From Cyanobacteriota bacterium (GTDB taxonomy: Bacteria > Cyanobacteriota > Cyanobacteriia > CACIAM-69d), in contig JAKRSF010000004.1 of assembly GCA_022402445.1 (NCBI GenBank), positions 738,979 through 802,978 on the forward strand: 64,000 bases of DNA, written 5' to 3'. Positions 10,030 to 17,639 of this stretch are shown piece by piece. Position 1 is the first letter of the stretch; the number at the start of each line of letters is the position of its first letter. The notes under the pieces are model-generated. The model ran no database searches. It was given only the letters and a program-made list of their open reading frames with translations, and had not been told where the DNA came from. The position numbers and the translations under genes are program-made.

Positions 10030-11040
10030 CTAGCAGCCTGCGCCAGTGGTTTCCGGGGCCGGTTTAGCCACCCGCTCCGGCACCTCTGCGGCCTCCGGCG
10101 CTGGATAGAGTTCCGTCGAGGCGAAATGGGGCAAAATATCGCGGGTGAACGCCTCCGCCGCCTTGGAACGGTAGCGGTTGGGATTAGAAATCACCTTCAG
10201 GATCCGCTCCACCCGCACCTCGTCAATGTGGGCCTGGTGCAAACTGCCGATCTGCAACTCCTTCTCGATCGCCGCGATCGACACAAACGCCGCCCCCAGG
10301 CCAGACTGGACCGCATTTTTAATCGCCTCAATGGAATTGAGCTCCATCTCGATCTTGAGGCGACGGGTGTCAATGCCGCACTGGGTCAGCACATTGTCAA
10401 TCACCTTGCGGATTGTGGACTGGGAATCGAGGGCAATGAACTGCAACCCGTAGAGGTCATCGCGGTGAATGCTCTCCGTCCGCGTCAACTCGTGGCCCAT
10501 CGGCAAAATCAACGCCAGTTCGTCCCGGGCGTAGGGCACCACATGGAGGGAGTCCTGAAGCTCCGAGGGCACCTCACCGCCGATGATGGCCAGGTCGATT
10601 TGCCCATTGGCGACGCTCCAGGAGGTGCGCCGGGTGGAATGGACATGGAGCTGGACCCCCACTTCAGGGTAGGTTTCGCGGAAGCGGCCAATCATGCGGG
10701 GCAGCAGGTAGGTGCCGGTGGTTTGGCTTGCGCCGACGATGAGGGTGCCCCCCTGGAGATTTTGTAAATCCTTGATGGCGCGGCAGGTTTCCTGGCAGAG
10801 GGTGAGGATTTTGTCGCCGTAGTTCAGCAGCATGTGGCCCGCTTCCGTCAGTTGGGCTCGCCGTCCGCCGCGATCGAAGAGGGGTACGTCAAGCTGGCGT
10901 TCGAGGTTTTGCACCTGCAAGCTGACGGCGGGCTGGGACACGTAGAGGCTGTCGGCGGCCCGTTTGAAGCTGCCCTCGGAGGCGATCGCCTTGAGGATCC
11001 GCAGTTGGTCGAGGGTGAACGGAAGGTCGGACATGGTCAT
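10030..11040 (-). CDS. rbcR: LysR-type regulator of RuBisCO genes (RbcR/Ycf30)
   Basis: A 336-residue LysR-family transcription factor. The winged helix occupies about 9-68 ([20 protein letters not shown] and [18 protein letters not shown]) and is followed by the linker helix and an effector domain starting [19 protein letters not shown]. The wording of the helix and of [18 protein letters not shown] matches RbcR, the essential cyanobacterial and plastid regulator of rbcLXS, rather than CcmR or CmpR; that assignment is from memory of the families. The tail after about 305 is Pro/Ala/Glu-rich and variable. A fitting operator lies upstream at 11309-11323. RbcR genes are often near ndhF, as here. 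Confidence 0.9.
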   Translation of the reverse strand: MTMSDLPFTLDQLRILKAIASEGSFKRAADSLYVSQPAVSLQVQNLERQLDVPLFDRGGRRAQLTEAGHMLLNYGDKILTLCQETCRAIKDLQNLQGGTLIVGASQTTGTYLLPRMIGRFRETYPEVGVQLHVHSTRRTSWSVANGQIDLAIIGGEVPSELQDSLHVVPYARDELALILPMGHELTRTESIHRDDLYGLQFIALDSQSTIRKVIDNVLTQCGIDTRRLKIEMELNSIEAIKNAVQSGLGAAFVSIAAIEKELQIGSLHQAHIDEVRVERILKVISNPNRYRSKAAEAFTRDILPHFASTELYPAPEAAEVPERVAKPAPETTGAGC

Positions 11041-11655
11041 GGGGCCGAATGACGCCTCATTCCAAGGCGAGAGAGGGTGAAGGATCGGAGGTCGGGGGCA
11101 GGGGTGATCGGGGGGTGGGTGGCTCCGCGATCGCCAGATTGCGTTCGACCCGATCCCATGGTCCGCCGGGGGCCTAGGGGGCAGAGCCCAGCACTACAGG
11201 GCCGTGGGCCGTGGGGGTGGGGCCGCTGGGCCGTGGGCCGATGGCTGGGGCAGCCGGATTAGGGCCTGTCATTTGACTAATTCATTCTCAAACAAAATGA
11301 ACACAATGATTAAAAAAATTAATGTTTTGCGGGTCCCGTTGGGCGGCTCCGGGGGGACTGAAGCGATCGCAGGCTTGGCCCTGGGGAAGCGCGGGGGCGG
11401 CGGGGCGATCGCGGCGCGGGGAGACCGGTGGGCCGCGCGGATCGCGGTTAGATCGCAGGGTGAAGCGGGGAATTTGGGATCAGGCGATCGCGGGGCCATC
11501 ACCGCCTCGAATCTAGCAGGGATCGCCGAATTTGCCCTACCCTTAGAGGGGATGTCCCAGGTGACTTTGCAACGATGCACCCATCAATCCCAGGCCCAGA
11601 CTAGCGACTTTTCGACCCCCGATGGGCTACCGTAAACCCGCCCTCGGGCACCGCC
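11041..11655. other. Regulatory spacer upstream of rbcR
   Basis: Three things can be seen. There is a G-run cluster on the plus strand (11199-11237), an AT-rich patch (11272-11330) that probably holds the rbcR promoter on the minus strand, and inside it the inverted repeat at 11309-11323. The rest, with several GCGATCGC sites, shows no coding potential. Confidence 0.5.
11309..11323. promoter_or_regulatory. Probable RbcR operator (autoregulation)
   Basis: ATTAA-AAAAA-TTAAT is a perfect 5+5 inverted repeat with a 5-bp centre. It satisfies the LysR T-N11-A rule and the RbcR consensus that I recall from Synechocystis, ATTA(G/A)-N5-(C/T)TAAT. It lies about 270 bp upstream of the rbcR start codon, in the AT-rich patch. 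Confidence 0.55.
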
Positions 11656-12582
11656 ATGGGGGTACCGGCACAGAGCCCTAGCACCGCCGCGATCGCCCCT
11701 TGCCGCAACCGTTCCGTCACCGATCATCGTTCCCCTCCGCTGCCCTTGATCCCCGTCCCTTCTGTTCCCCCCGGACCATTGCCTTTTCTTATCCCGTCCC
11801 CTGCGCCGTTGTTGCCCCTCGCCGCCGCCGCCCCCTGGTCTGCCCTGGGGGACTGGCTGACCCCCCCTTGGATGACCGCGAGCCATTGGGTGGAGTTGGG
11901 GCTGCTGACCCTGTTTGCGGTGGCCCATAGCGGTTTGGCGGCCCTGCGATCGCGCGGGGAAGCCCGGATTGGCGCGCGGGCCTATCGGGTGCTCTTTGCC
12001 CTGGTGAGCCTGCCCCTGGCGGTGGTGGTGATTGTTTACTTCTTCAAGCACCGCTACGACGGCGTGCAGCTTTGGCAGGTGCAGGGGGTTGCTGGTGTGC
12101 AGTCCTTCGTGTGGGGGCTCTCGGCCCTGTCGTTCCTGTTTCTTTATCCGGCGACCTTTAACTTGCTGGAGATCGCCGCGATCGCCAAGCCCGAGATCCA
12201 CCTCTACGAAACGGGGATCATGCGCATCACCCGCCACCCGCAAATGGTCGGCCAGGTGATCTGGTGCATCGCCCACACCCTTTGGATTGGCACCAGCTTC
12301 ACCCTGGTCACCTCCCTGGGGTTGATTGCCCATCACCTCTTTGCCGTCTGGCATGGCGATCGCCGCTGGTTCGCCCGCCATGGGGACGCCTTCCTGGCCG
12401 CCAAGGCCCGCACGTCCGTTATTCCCTTCGTCGCGATCGCGCGCGGGCAACAGACAATGGACTGGAAGACCTACCCCCGCGAATTTGCGCGGCCCGCCTA
12501 CGTTGGCGTCACCCTCTTCGTCCTCGCCCTGTGGTGGCTGCACCCCTCCCTGATGCGCTGGACCGCCGCCGCCCCCTGGTGA
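11656..12582 (+). CDS. 15-cis-zeta-carotene isomerase-like (Z-ISO/NnrU family)
   Basis: An integral membrane protein of the NnrU family. The wording (GERAYRVLF-like ARAYRVLFALVSLPLAV, YDGVQLWQVQGVAGVQ, MRITRHPQMVGQVIWCIAHT, IAHHLFAVWHGDRR, RTSVIPFVAI) is much closer to plant Z-ISO than to denitrification NnrU. Z-ISO converts 9,15,9'-tri-cis to 9,9'-di-cis zeta-carotene using heme b; the histidine-bearing segments RHPQMV and AHHLF fit its heme site. About seven membrane segments are visible. The first 70 residues are Pro/Arg-rich and probably not translated: ATG 11872 (ASHWVELGLLTLF) would give 236 residues, close to relatives. A thioredoxin gene follows 80 bp later. Confidence 0.82.
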   Translation: MGVPAQSPSTAAIAPCRNRSVTDHRSPPLPLIPVPSVPPGPLPFLIPSPAPLLPLAAAAPWSALGDWLTPPWMTASHWVELGLLTLFAVAHSGLAALRSRGEARIGARAYRVLFALVSLPLAVVVIVYFFKHRYDGVQLWQVQGVAGVQSFVWGLSALSFLFLYPATFNLLEIAAIAKPEIHLYETGIMRITRHPQMVGQVIWCIAHTLWIGTSFTLVTSLGLIAHHLFAVWHGDRRWFARHGDAFLAAKARTSVIPFVAIARGQQTMDWKTYPREFARPAYVGVTLFVLALWWLHPSLMRWTAAAPW

Positions 12583-12662
12583 CGGCCTCCGCATCCCCGC
12601 CGCCCGCCCGCCCCGATTCCGTTCAGTGTCCCCGTGATCAACGCTGATAACCCGCTTGACCT

Positions 12663-13010
12663 ATGACCTATCCCATCGAGGAATCGCGCTTTGCCGAGGA
12701 AGTTCTGGGTGCTAACGTCCCCGTCCTCGTCAACTTTTGGGCACCCTGGTGCGGCCTCTGTCGGCTCATTGAGCCCCTGCTGCACCAGTTCCAGCGCGAT
12801 TGGGGACCGCAGGTCAAGCTAGTTAGCGTCAACGCGGACGACAACCTCAAACTGGCCAACACCTACCGCCTAACCCAGCTACCCACCTTAATTCTCTTTG
12901 AAAACGGCCAGCCGGTCGATCGCCTCGATGCGATCGGGGGCCGCGAAGAAATGCGCCGCGCCCTCAATGCCCTCATGCTTAAGCGCCTCAAGGCTTTTTC
13001 GACCTCGTAA
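12663..13010 (+). CDS. Thioredoxin-family protein with WCGLC active site
   Basis: A complete thioredoxin fold of 115 residues without a signal peptide, hence cytosolic. The active site is W-C30-G-L-C33 where classical thioredoxins have WCGPC; the cis-proline is present in TQLPTLILF. Loss of the active-site proline usually changes redox potential. Cyanobacterial TrxC-type thioredoxins have an altered motif of this kind, and that is the best guess. It stands between the carotene isomerase and ndhF on the same strand, but the 200-bp gap to ndhF suggests that ndhF has its own promoter. Confidence 0.85.
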   Translation: MTYPIEESRFAEEVLGANVPVLVNFWAPWCGLCRLIEPLLHQFQRDWGPQVKLVSVNADDNLKLANTYRLTQLPTLILFENGQPVDRLDAIGGREEMRRALNALMLKRLKAFSTS

Positions 13011-13212
13011 CCGAGCTTTGCCCCCCCGCGCAACCTCGCCCCCGGCCCCCGCGATCGCCGCCCCTGGCCCCCATCGGCCCCAGACGAACATGCCACAATA
13101 GTGACGGCATTTTGTTTTGTTGAATTGACGGCAACTTTACGCCGACCGTCTTGCATTTGAATTACCGTTTGAGTTTGAGTTTGCGTACATCACGTTCAAT
13201 CGGGCTTGCGTA

Positions 13213-15261
13213 ATGGAACCGATCTACGAGTACGCCTGGGCAATCCCAGTCCTGCCCCTCCTTGGAGCGACGGCTGTTGGACTGGGATTGATTTCGTTTA
13301 ACCAGGCCACGAACCGGTTGCGACAAGCAAACGCGGTTTTTATCATGTCCACCCTTGGCGCAGCGATGGTGATGTCGCTGGCGCTGTTGTGGAGCCAAAT
13401 CGGCGGCCACGACGCCTTCGTGCGCAGTATCGAATGGGCCGCCGCCGGTGACTTCAAGCTCACCATGGGCTACACCATCGATCGCCTCAGCTCCCTGATG
13501 ATGGTGATCGTTACCACCGTTGCCCTGTTGGTGATGCTCTACACCGACGGCTACATGGCCCACGATCCGGGCTATGTGCGCTTCTATGCCTACCTGAGCC
13601 TGTTTAGCTCCTCCATGCTCGGGCTCGTCGTCAGCCCTAACCTGGTCCAGATCTATATCTTCTGGGAACTGGTGGGCATGTGCTCCTACCTGCTCATTGG
13701 CTTTTGGTTTGATCGCAAACCGGCGGCGGATGCTTGCCAAAAAGCTTTTGTGACCAACCGGGTCGGGGACTTTGGCCTGCTGCTGGGGATGCTGGCTCTC
13801 TACTGGTGTACGGGTAGCTTCGAGTTTGATGTGATGGGCGATCGCCTCCACGATCTCGTCGCGTCCGGTGCCCTCAGTGCGGGCTTGGCCACCCTGTTTT
13901 GCGTTCTCGTTTTCCTGGGGCCTGTCGCCAAATCGGCCCAATTCCCCCTCCATGTGTGGCTGCCGGACGCCATGGAAGGCCCCACTCCCATTTCCGCCCT
14001 GATCCACGCGGCGACGATGGTGGCGGCGGGGGTCTTCCTGGTGGCGCGGATGCTGCCGGTGTTTGAGGGGCTGCCCATGGTGATGGATGTCATCGCCTGG
14101 ACGGGGGCCTTTACGGCGTTTTTGGGGGCGACGATCGCCATCACCCAGAACGACATCAAAAAGAGCCTGGCCTATTCGACCATTTCCCAACTGGGCTATA
14201 TGGTCATGGCCCTCGGTGTGGGGGCCTACAGCGCGGGGCTATTCCACCTGATGACCCACGCCTACTTCAAGGCCATGCTGTTCCTGGGCTCCGGCTCCGT
14301 GATCCATGGCATGGAGGCGGTGGTGGGCCATGAGCCCGTTTTGGCCCAGGACATGCGGCTGATGGGGGGCCTGCGGAAATATATGCCCGTGACCTCGGCC
14401 ACGTTCTTGATCGGCACCCTGGCCATTTGCGGGATTCCGCCCTTTGCCGGGTTCTGGTCGAAGGATGAGATTCTGGGGCTGGCCTTCCAGGCGAATCCAG
14501 CCCTGTGGCTGGTGGGCTGGCTGACGGCGGGCATCACGGCGTTCTACATGTTCCGGATGTATTTCTCCACGTTCGAGGGGGAATTCCGGGGCAATGATGA
14601 GACGATTCGCCAAAAGCTGCTGGCGGAGGCGATGGTGCCGGTGACGGTGGAGGTGCCTGCCTTTGGGCCGGGGGCGATGGATCCGAAGGAGCTCGATCAT
14701 GGGGACCATCACCATGCCCATGAGCCCCACGAGTCGCCCTGGACGATGGTGGTGCCGCTGATGGTGCTGGCGGTGCCGTCGATGGCGATCGGTCTGCTGG
14801 GGATGCCTTGGAATAATTCGTTCGAGCATTTCCTGGAGCCGGAAACGGTGGCCCACCACGGGGAACAGGCCTTTGAATGGGCGGAGTTCCTGATTATGGC
14901 GGGCAATTCCGTGGGGATTGCGCTGATTGGCATTACGTTGGCGTCGCTGACCTACCTGCGTGACAAGATTGACCCCGCCGCGATCGCGGAGAAGCTGGGG
15001 CCGATCTACCGTTTTTCGTTGAAGAAGTGGTACTTCGACGAGCTCTACGACACGGTGTTTGTGCGCGGTAGCCGCCGTCTGGCTCGCCAGGTGATGGAGG
15101 TGGATTTCCGCATTGTGGACGGGGCCGTGAACCTGACGGGGTTTGTGACCCTGGTGTCGGGGGAGGGGCTGAAGTATTTCGAGAATGGCCGCGCCCAGTT
15201 CTATGCCCTGATTGTGTTTGGGGCGGTGCTGGGGTTGGTGGTGCTGTCGGGTATTTCCTAG
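13213..15261 (+). CDS. ndhF: NAD(P)H-quinone oxidoreductase subunit 5 (NdhF1)
   Basis: The large antiporter-like membrane subunit of the photosynthetic NDH-1 complex in thylakoid and plasma membranes, 682 residues. The N-terminal MEPIYEYAWAIPVLPLLGA, the proton-channel core with WELVGMCSYLLIG and HVWLPDAMEGPTPISALIHA (read in parts), and the long lateral helix region near the C-terminus are all seen. Lengths and sequence fit NdhF1 (respiratory/cyclic form), not the CO2-uptake forms NdhF3/F4. A His-rich patch DHGDHHHAHEPHE lies in the loop after helix 14. A tandem GTTTGA repeat (13167-13184) precedes the start codon and a strong terminator follows. Confidence 0.96.
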   Translation: MEPIYEYAWAIPVLPLLGATAVGLGLISFNQATNRLRQANAVFIMSTLGAAMVMSLALLWSQIGGHDAFVRSIEWAAAGDFKLTMGYTIDRLSSLMMVIVTTVALLVMLYTDGYMAHDPGYVRFYAYLSLFSSSMLGLVVSPNLVQIYIFWELVGMCSYLLIGFWFDRKPAADACQKAFVTNRVGDFGLLLGMLALYWCTGSFEFDVMGDRLHDLVASGALSAGLATLFCVLVFLGPVAKSAQFPLHVWLPDAMEGPTPISALIHAATMVAAGVFLVARMLPVFEGLPMVMDVIAWTGAFTAFLGATIAITQNDIKKSLAYSTISQLGYMVMALGVGAYSAGLFHLMTHAYFKAMLFLGSGSVIHGMEAVVGHEPVLAQDMRLMGGLRKYMPVTSATFLIGTLAICGIPPFAGFWSKDEILGLAFQANPALWLVGWLTAGITAFYMFRMYFSTFEGEFRGNDETIRQKLLAEAMVPVTVEVPAFGPGAMDPKELDHGDHHHAHEPHESPWTMVVPLMVLAVPSMAIGLLGMPWNNSFEHFLEPETVAHHGEQAFEWAEFLIMAGNSVGIALIGITLASLTYLRDKIDPAAIAEKLGPIYRFSLKKWYFDELYDTVFVRGSRRLARQVMEVDFRIVDGAVNLTGFVTLVSGEGLKYFENGRAQFYALIVFGAVLGLVVLSGIS

Positions 15262-15319
15262 GCTGATCGATCCACCATCTGCCCCCTAGCGTTGGGGGCC
15301 TAGCAGATATGAATAGCCG

Positions 15320-15354
15320 TGGGGTTGTTTCTTCGGAGATGACCCCATTTTTTT
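15320..15354 (+). terminator. Intrinsic terminator of ndhF with UUCG loop
   Basis: TGGGGTTGTTTC (15320-15331) pairs over 12 bp, three of them G-U, with GAGATGACCCCA (15336-15347). It is closed by the very stable TTCG tetraloop and followed by seven T (15348-15354). Confidence 0.93.
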
Positions 15355-15528
15355 GGCGATCCGGGAGGGGGCGATCGGGTAAAGATTTTTCGGTGGTTGG
15401 TTGTTTTCGTGAAATTTGTTCACCTTTCTTGAAGGGTGAAATGGCGAGTTTCGGGGGAATACGGATGTTTTTGAGGGGGTGAATTGGCTAGGGTTGAAGG
15501 TGCAATTGACACAAATTGGTTCTCCACA

Positions 15529-16323
15529 ATGCATCTGGTGACATCTCGCGAATATAAGGTCATTTTGAAGACGGCGGCGTTCTGCGATCGCGTCGAAGGC
15601 ATCCGTAAATTTTGGCGAGAGATTGAGGCGATCGCCCAGGCCCAATCCTTTGCGATTAAGGGGCTGCTGAGCGAGCAGGTGGAGCGGCAGGTGGAGTTCT
15701 ATGACACGCCGGACCACAATCTCCTGAGTCGGGGGTATGTGCTGCGGCGGCGGGGGGCGATCGCGGAGGGCAAGGTGGCGAAGGTGAAGGCGATGCTGAA
15801 GTATCGATCGCCGGATGTCTATATTGCGTCGTCGGTGGATGTCAGCAGTCCGGCCCCGAAGGCGGAAACGAAGCTGGAGGAGGATATTCTTGCGCCGTTC
15901 CGCAGTCAGTTTGCCCATTCCACCAGTGCGCCGGTGACGGATAGCCCGTGGACGACGCTGGCGGATGTGCTGGCGGTGTTTCCGGGGCTCGATCGCCTCA
16001 AGTTCCCGCCGGAGACGCCCATCGAGCGGGTGGGGGGGCTGGTGGCCCAGGAGTTGGTGAGCCGGGGCGCGGTGCTGGATTTTGGCCAGGAGGAGGCGAC
16101 GGTGGCGATTACGCTCTGGTATGAACCGGGGACCGATGGGGCGGGGGAACCGGCGATCGCGGAATTCTCGTTCGCCTATGGTGATCCGTCGGGGGAATTT
16201 ACGGCGAAGGGGGCGCGGCGGGCAAAGGCGTTTTTTGAGGAGCTGCAAAAGATGGCGGATTGGTATGATCCGTCGGCCATCACCAAAACCCAGTTTGTCT
16301 ACAGCTACGGCAAGGATCAATAG
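15529..16323 (+). CDS. CYTH-like (triphosphate tunnel) protein, uncharacterised
   Basis: A 264-residue soluble protein. The stretch EFYDTPDHNLLSRGYVLRRR, followed by KVKAMLKYRSPDVYIA and KAETKLEEDI, resembles the strand pattern of CYTH enzymes (adenylate cyclase CyaB / thiamine triphosphatase), which bind triphosphates in a charged barrel. The usual N-terminal E-x-E-x-K is not clear (SREYKVIL instead), so catalysis is uncertain. I start at ATG 15529; an in-frame TTG at 15484 would add 15 residues without a ribosome site. It stands alone, between the ndhF terminator and a convergent SDR gene. Confidence 0.75.
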   Translation: MHLVTSREYKVILKTAAFCDRVEGIRKFWREIEAIAQAQSFAIKGLLSEQVERQVEFYDTPDHNLLSRGYVLRRRGAIAEGKVAKVKAMLKYRSPDVYIASSVDVSSPAPKAETKLEEDILAPFRSQFAHSTSAPVTDSPWTTLADVLAVFPGLDRLKFPPETPIERVGGLVAQELVSRGAVLDFGQEEATVAITLWYEPGTDGAGEPAIAEFSFAYGDPSGEFTAKGARRAKAFFEELQKMADWYDPSAITKTQFVYSYGKDQ

Positions 16324-16393
16324 CTGATCAATAGCCCATCAATCAATGGCAAAAATGGGTGAAGATTTGCGGCGATCGCGATCCTCACCCCTG

Positions 16394-16424
16394 GCCCCTC
16401 TCCCCGAACAGGAAAGGGGCATTT
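16394..16424. terminator. Short hairpin between convergent genes
   Basis: GCCCCT (16394-16399) and AGGGGC (16415-16420) form a 6-bp stem followed by ATTTT. It sits inside a C-rich stretch of the kind often repeated between cyanobacterial genes. Weak but well placed to end the CYTH-like gene. Confidence 0.35.
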
Positions 16425-16448
16425 TGATGGGAGCTTTAGGGCAAAATC

Positions 16449-17393
16449 CTAGCGGCGATCGCGGCGGTCTAGAATTTCGTTGTCGAGGGAGAAGTCCACG
16501 CGATCGCGGTCCTTTTCGAGTTTGAGGTAATCGTTCTCGAAGGAATCCTTGAGGCCGCTGATCAGATCAAATTCCGGCTGCCAATTCAGTTCATCCTTGG
16601 CCTTTTGGTTCGAGGCAAAGAAATGCTGGGTCCGCAGGGGGAAGGGCTTACGTTTGCCAAAGTCGAACTTTTTGGGATCGTAATGGACCAAATCTAAATC
16701 GTCGGGATTTTTGCCCGCCGCGATCGCGCAGGCCCGCGCCAACCCATCGAACGTCACATAGCGATCGCCCGACACGTTATAGATTGCGCCAATGGCCTTC
16801 GGATTGCGAATCGTCGCCACCATGGCCTTCGCCAAATCCGCCACATGGCCGAACTGGGTGATATGTAAACCGTTGCCGGGGATGGGGATCGGGCGATCGC
16901 GGACAATGCGATCAAAGAACCAGGTTTCTAGGGGATTGTAGTTGAGGGGGCCGTAGATGTAGGTGGGGCGGATGGACGTGAAGGGGAGATCGTGGTGGTC
17001 GAGATAGGCTTCCGTTTCCTGTTTGCCCGCGTGGCGACTTTTTGGATCGGTGGGATCGCTTTCCAGCAGGGGCAATTCATCCGAAGCTTGATAAACCCCC
17101 GCCGAACTCATGTAGATAAATTGTTCAAACTTGCCCCACTGGGCTTCCACCAAAGGTTGGGTATCGCTGAGTTCGCGGCCATTGTTATCAAAAATTAGGT
17201 CAAAGGTTTCGCCGCTTAGCAGTTCCTTGAGCCGTTCGCCATCCCGGCGATCGCAGTGGATTTCGCGGACCCCTTCGACCGGGGGCCGGTGGTTGCCGCG
17301 ATTGCACAGGGTCACCTGATAGCCCTGCTCGACCAGCAGTTTGGTGAGGTAGACCCCGATGAAGCGGGTGCCGCCCATGACTAGGATACGCAT
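16449..17393 (-). CDS. Atypical SDR epimerase-like protein, CSP41 relative
   Basis: A 314-residue Rossmann-fold protein. The N-terminal nucleotide loop GGTRFIGVYL (8-17) is a G-x2-x2-G form, and SSAGVYQ marks the end of strand 5, but the catalytic Y-x3-K is not in the usual place. This is the atypical SDR pattern of the chloroplast stem-loop RNA-binding proteins CSP41a/b, whose cyanobacterial homologues look like this one. RNA binding or cleavage is therefore as likely as sugar epimerisation. A charged tail (from about 290, KLEKDRDRVDFSLDNEI) is extra. Divergently transcribed from ftsI. Confidence 0.85.
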   Translation of the reverse strand: MRILVMGGTRFIGVYLTKLLVEQGYQVTLCNRGNHRPPVEGVREIHCDRRDGERLKELLSGETFDLIFDNNGRELSDTQPLVEAQWGKFEQFIYMSSAGVYQASDELPLLESDPTDPKSRHAGKQETEAYLDHHDLPFTSIRPTYIYGPLNYNPLETWFFDRIVRDRPIPIPGNGLHITQFGHVADLAKAMVATIRNPKAIGAIYNVSGDRYVTFDGLARACAIAAGKNPDDLDLVHYDPKKFDFGKRKPFPLRTQHFFASNQKAKDELNWQPEFDLISGLKDSFENDYLKLEKDRDRVDFSLDNEILDRRDRR

Positions 17394-17639
17394 GGTGTTG
17401 AATTGCCTTTGGGTGCGATGGATGAAGAAGGGGTAGCGCGGGCGCTGGCGGCTGGGGATGCCCGGTTTGGGGCCGGGGCGATCGCCGCAGCGGTGCTTGA
17501 ATGTGCGCGATCGTGTCCATTGATCTTGCCATTGCGCGGGGGGGAATGGTCATGGGCCGTGGTGGCGGGGGGTGAATTCGCTAGGATCGGGCTGGGGGTG
17601 CGGTAGGGTTGCTGTGGCCTTGGGGATGGATGGGAGCCG

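Noticed and set aside
13922..14190. Minus-strand frames opposite ndhF
   Set aside because: NdhF is continuous and full length; the opposite frames have the His/Gln/Arg bias of antisense sequence.
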